Assembly: GCA_001414345.1 (NCBI GenBank)
Contig: LLCB01000010.1
Coordinates: 186,001 to 250,000 of the forward strand
Origin: Hymenoscyphus infarciens
Lineage: Eukaryota > Ascomycota > Leotiomycetes > Helotiales > Helotiaceae
Length of the DNA stretch: 64,000 nt
Direction of reading: 5' to 3'
Shown in pieces: positions 59,852 to 64,000 of the stretch. The notes beneath the pieces were generated by a model, which was given only the letters and a program-made list of their open reading frames with translations, ran no database searches and was not told the DNA's origin. A program made the position numbers and the translations under genes. Position 1 is the stretch's first letter. Each line of letters begins with the position of its first letter.

Positions 59852-60764
59852 ATGGCTAGACCGTGTGGTCATGGCCGCGGACCTCTTCGGGCGCATGAGG
59901 ATGGCCACGATCATGAAGTCGATTCAGGGCTTTCATTGACAAGCAATGTGCGTATTCATCCAGTCAAATGGCTTCCCTAAACTTGATAATAACTTCATTT
60001 TAGCCATCAACCCCCGCGCCTTCCACTCCCAGTCTCGGCGCCCGAACAATGATCCCCTCTCCAGAAAATAACCCAGATCGTACCAGCATGGCACCCGAAA
60101 GCTTTCCACTTTTCCCCAAACTTCCTCTGGAAATCCGGATTGAGATTTACGAACTTGCCCAACTTTCAACACCTCCCCGTCACATTGTTTCCGATCCACC
60201 TGCCGGGTGCGACATTTGCAAAACAGCCCATCAAAACTCTAGAAGAGTACCAGCTCTTCTTAACCTAAACCAAGAAGCGCGCAAGCATTTTCTCAAAAGC
60301 ACATACAGCACACTTCGACACGGGTCGGACCGCACAAAAAGACAGTTCTGTTTGACAAGCAACGTGATACGCTAGTCCTTCGAGGAGGAGACTTCGCTTC
60401 GCTTTTTCCACCTTTTCCTCTCTTTAAGCCTCAACCCAGTGTAATACGACACGTCCAGAACATTGCTATTCTTCAACGGTTTGAAATAGAGACTGCGCTT
60501 GTCGAAAGAGTTGGTAAAGCTATATCGTCTTGCTCCTTGGCTTTCAAAACACTCACCTTCATTGCCAAATTGCCTTCTGAGGAAAGCAATTACCAAGAAG
60601 ATCTCGCAATTTCAATGATAGGGGACTCTGGCGGAGAAAGAATAATTCCAGCTCTTTCGTATACAACTGTCACTGAATGGAAATTGAAGATAGGATGGCC
60701 ATGCGACTGTAGTTGCTCATGGGAGGAGTGGTATCGGGTCAGTTACCCTCCAAGCTACTTTTGA
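59852..60764 (+). pseudogene. 2EXR-domain protein, copy 1, broken by a one-base frameshift
   Basis: A small first exon 59852..59947 (MARPCGHGRGPLRAHEDGHD) is followed by a 56-bp intron and then 60004 onward, in phase. The 2EXR start is clear: FPLFPKLPLEIRIEIYELA, then a CDIC pair, then LLNLNQEARKHFL. At the run of five A at 60336-60340 the frame must change by one base. Downstream, another frame continues the homology (KKTVLFDKQRDTLVL), matching copy 2 at the same point, and runs to a stop at 60762-60764 after CDCSCSWEEW. Either the gene is recently inactivated or the assembly lost one A. Without repair, translation ends at 60375. Confidence 0.8.
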
Positions 60765-61304
60765 TGTAATTCTTGTTAGCTGATAGCAGGCTATCTCTGC
60801 TCGCGGATGGGTTTTGACTAAAGAAAACATCAGACTGAATTGCAATCCACATGAATATCAGTTTAGAGCATGCCCAAAATCATTTCTACGTGGCTTTTGA
60901 GTGGGGACAATTTCGAGAGGGGAAAAACACATTGTAGACATTCCAGCTGTTAGGTGCACGGCATAGAAGTCAATGTGATCGTGCTATTGCATCTTTTTAT
61001 TCCTCGCTATTTTCCCGCACTTGTGTGAACCAAAAATTCTGCATGCTGTTGTAAAGCCTGCCCACCCTTGATATCTAGATTAAGCAATAGGGAGTAATTC
61101 ACCTAACTTCTGTCCGACCATGCTATATTAATAAAAAAAATTCAGAGTGAACATGGTTCATTTCTCTATTCTTAATCTTCAACCACTCCTGGACTACTTG
61201 TCAATAGACCGACCGGGCTCTTATTTTTTGTTAGTTCTGTTGAGGTCTGATGATATATTGGCTTCTCGTAGCCATCTTTCAGACTCCACGACCACGCTTG
61301 CATT
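60765..61304. other. Intergenic between 2EXR copies 1 and 2
   Basis: 540 bp with no gene or repeat recognised. An overlapping frame from 61147 is not coding. Confidence 0.45.
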
Positions 61305-62191
61305 ATGTCGAACACTAAGGTATATTCCAAACCTCGATCCAAATCTCATCCAATTTGCTAACTTGATTCTAGGAAGCATCGCCAGCATCTATGCCCGCAG
61401 ATATATCACTCGCCGAATCGCCAAAATTTACCTGCTTCCCCAGTCTCCCCAAAGAACTTCGACTTCAAATATTCGAATCCTCAGATGAGATATCCAATAT
61501 TCCTCAATATATAATGTTCGATCCCATCACCACTTGCAAGTTTTGCCAGAAATCATTAGACGACAGCCGAAAACTCCCAAGTCTCCTCCACGTCAACCAA
61601 GAAGCACGAACGCAATTCCTCAAAGTCTACATAACAATTCAATATCATCCGTCTCAAAACCCAATATACTTCCACAAGATACGCGACACGCTCATCCTGC
61701 GACGCGAGGACTCAACCTTCCACTACTTCCCTCTCCGAACCTACCCCGCCGAATTATTCCCACATGTTCGAAACATCGTCGTTGCCAGCACTTACCCACC
61801 ACATAAGCTAGGAACCAAAGAGCTATGCCGATACTTTTCCACTTTTCCAATGCTCGATATTCGAAAATTGACGTTCATTTTTGCGAAAGCTGAGGATCCA
61901 CCGCATTGTCATATCCAACACGCTTCTGAGGGCACGCTGGAGAAGATCTTTAAGAAGAGCGAAAGGATTGTGCCGAAGATTGGATATATGGCTTTAGAGA
62001 ATTGGCAGGAGGAAACTGGTTGGCGGGAAAAGTGTTGTTGTTTGTGGTGGTGTCAGGAGCCTAGTTTGGAGCTCTTGGATTCTCTTTGGGTTGGGGGATT
62101 TTGTGAGTCTGTTGTAGAAGAAGAGGATTCAGAGAAGAGGGTTGAGGATGGTTCTGAATTAGAGGAAACAGAAGAGACATCAGCAGACTAG
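61305..62191 (+). CDS. 2EXR-domain protein, copy 2, intact
   Basis: Exons are 61305..61319 and 61373..62191, giving 277 residues. The first exon is only five codons (MSNTK). The 53-bp intron has GTATAT, CTAAC and CTAG, and matches the intron position before the domain in copy 1. The 2EXR motif is FTCFPSLPKELRLQIFESS, followed by CKFC, SLLHVNQEARTQFL and IYFHKIRDTLIL. A Cys/Trp-rich patch CCCLWWCQEP lies near residue 225, and an acidic tail (VEEEDSEKRVEDGSELEE) ends the protein. The family is widespread and expanded in filamentous fungi with no established biochemical function. A paired-Cys metal site is a suggestion from the CxxC motifs kept in all three copies. Confidence 0.85.
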
Positions 62192-62639
62192 TTTTCCTTA
62201 AGGCTAGTTTCTCTAGAACGCTCAATTTGGGAGGTTGTTGCGACAGCAGAGTACCTACCTAGACACACTTCTTATATCCTTCCTATGCACTATGAAAGTT
62301 CTCTAGAATATTGGATAGACTTGACAATAACAAAGCCAATGTTAAGTTTCCTAGAGTGACGCTATGCATGCAAGCTTTTGGAGGTTGATGTAGTTAAGAG
62401 AGTGAATAGGGGTATGCTGATCCTTCAGTTACATGACTCTCAACTAGCCTCGTACTAGCGCCATTTTTTTAAAGTTAAATACCTTTGACAGAAGGCCTTT
62501 TTTCAAAGATTGAGAAGACATCTACCCTTCTCCATCACGTCCACCCTCTTCATAGGGTTGTCATCAACTATCAACTCATCGACAAAACTCCATGAATTTC
62601 GAATCACCGACAAGCATGGCGTTCTTATTAGAACCTCCC
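62192..62639. other. Intergenic between 2EXR copies 2 and 3
   Basis: About 450 bp without a recognised feature. Confidence 0.4.
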
Positions 62640-63389
62640 TAGGCAAAGAAGGCCAAAAGCAACACAAGCAAGCCTGTACGACAAACAACTGCACGCACCA
62701 CTCAAGGCAAGCGCAAGCCAATAAACTTCTCAGACCTACCCTTAGAGCTTCGTCTCACCATCTACGAAATTGCATTTAAGACACAGACAGAATCATGAAT
62801 CATACCCTTTGACCCGATATTGAAGTGTGTCAAGTGTCAAAAGCACTTCACCGCGTTACATAAAATGCCAACGCCACTCCTGCATCTCAATTCAGAAGCC
62901 CGAGATTTGGCACTCAAAACCACATACAAACCCTTCCGATACTCAGCATCCCCAAAGACAGTTTACTTCTCACCCGAAAGGGACGTAGTTCTTTTGAAGG
63001 ACGCCACTCTCTTTCTCGAACCACAACTCACAACTCCAACACATCATCAAGTTACTCAAGGACGTTCAAAATCTTGACATTTGGGAGAAGCCGGAGATCT
63101 ATACCTCGCACCCGGCAACTACAGAGCGCTCGGCAGAAACATTGCAAAGTCCCTACCCGTGCTTCGAAAGTTCACCAAGGAACAACCGTGGGTTTCGGTT
63201 CACACACACCAACGATGTATACAGATGCTCCGCGAAGGCATGAGCCAGGCTGGTGAAAACGATCAGACTTCCCTTGTGAATGTCAGGAGTCCGGTGAGGT
63301 CGAATTTCAAGGCGAGATTGTACCTACTGTCCCTATCGGTCGGCTGGCGTGAGAGCCTGTGTAGAGACCGTGCTGCAGAGCAATGCTAG
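62640..63389 (+). pseudogene. 2EXR-domain protein, copy 3, pseudogene
   Basis: The domain start is readable (INFSDLPLELRLTIYEIAF) but an in-frame TGA stands at 62796-62798. The same frame then continues with CVKCQKHFTALHKMPTPLLH, LNSEARDLALKTTY and KTVYFSPERDVVLL. After about 63010 homology passes to other frames (HIIKLLKDVQNLDIWEKP, then AKSLPVLRKFTKEQPW), so at least two frameshifts have occurred. No start codon linked to the first segment was found. It is more worn than copy 1. Confidence 0.75.
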
Positions 63390-64000
63390 ATACATTGCGG
63401 AGTATGGAATTCTTGAAGGGATGGATCAATCGGTTGATAACCTGACACAAGAAGTCAGTGAATTTGATGGATGGCGGGTTTTGAGTGTTCGTAACCTGAC
63501 GTAAAGAGTCAGTGAGTTTTGATAGATGGCGGGTTTGGCGTGATCGGAGGAGTAGAGGTGTGCCCTTGGGAGTGTCGGGTGCAATATAGTATGCCCTGAA
63601 TACCTTACGTAGAGCTGATAGTTTACGTGGTACACCCTGCAACCGGAACCTTGCAAGGCATATTCACATTGCCAGGGTTGATTCAGAAACAATACAATGA
63701 GAGAGAGTCCAGATATTAATACAACGCGAGACTGTCCCCTACTAAGAAGTGTCCTCCGAGTTGTATAGCAAAGGGACTCTCGCTTAGATGGACAACGCTC
63801 TCTTGCTGCAACAACAAAGTGGGTTTTCATCATACGTGAGTTGCTATGCTTTACTATCTGATAAAATAGGGAGAACCATGCGGTTCGGTTGGATTATTTA
63901 GTGAGATTGCGAGAGTGGGTTCATATCGTAAGCCGCGTGCCAGAAGTTAGAACAGATACGAAAGCCTGCTGTGGCTTTCAAATTCAGAGGGTAGAGATTC
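63390..64000. other. Right end of window, no supported gene
   Basis: A minus-strand frame of 135 codons spans the tandem repeat and is not protein-like. Confidence 0.45.
63439..63540. repeat. Two-copy tandem repeat, unit about 54 bp
   Basis: AACCTGACACAAGAAGTCAG at 63439 and AACCTGACGTAAAGAGTCAG at 63493 each begin a unit that continues TGA, then TTTGAT, then GATGGCGGGTTT. Confidence 0.85.

Overview
The window looks like nuclear DNA of a filamentous ascomycete. Genes carry short spliceosomal introns (about 48-60 bp) with GT..AG ends and CTAAC-type branch sites. The protein set is typical of Pezizomycotina: RTA1, Zn2Cys6, NACHT NLR-like and 2EXR families, Trm140, Coq10. A 20 kb AT-rich block has repeats reduced to TpA-rich sequence, as expected of repeat-induced point mutation (RIP). 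A leotiomycete (Helotiales-like) fungus would fit, but that is an inference from general resemblance only.

Layout. 1-27 kb is a gene-rich arm: the 3' part of a V-ATPase subunit a gene; a PLP-dependent aminotransferase whose leader holds eight 7-bp GATA-containing repeats; a six-helix membrane protein with a pentapeptide repeat; a weak small ORF; a 765-aa Q/P-rich protein; TRM140-type tRNA m3C methyltransferase and COQ10 sharing a divergent promoter; an RTA1-family lipid exporter divergent from a Zn2Cys6 regulator; a decayed NACHT (NLR-like) gene; a DUF1992 protein; and a 798-aa protein of unknown function.

27.0-47.3 kb is a RIP-degraded transposon nest whose layers can be read. A TA-flanked inverted-repeat element (29393-47322) was entered by a Ty3/gypsy chromovirus (30009-47163, 191-bp LTRs, target duplication CTATC). 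That was entered by a second LTR element (30960-42306, 496-bp LTRs, target duplication TTAAT). Inside it lies a tandem array of a third LTR type (364-bp LTRs, 34791-41144). A second copy of the inverted-repeat element (27772-28389) keeps the empty insertion site of the chromovirus. The chromovirus pol still shows zinc knuckle, RT, integrase and chromodomain, broken mainly by G-to-A and C-to-T type changes.

47.3-64 kb returns to normal composition: a coiled-coil protein with a centrosomin-type (Cnn_1N) motif; a 5.4 kb stretch without a convincing gene but with several short-period repeats; a ten-exon divergent protein kinase; and a three-copy tandem 2EXR cluster (one frameshifted in an A-run, one intact, one pseudogene).

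Exon boundaries were placed by eye from splice signals, reading-frame continuity and family motifs. No alignments or searches were run, so family names rest on recognised motifs.
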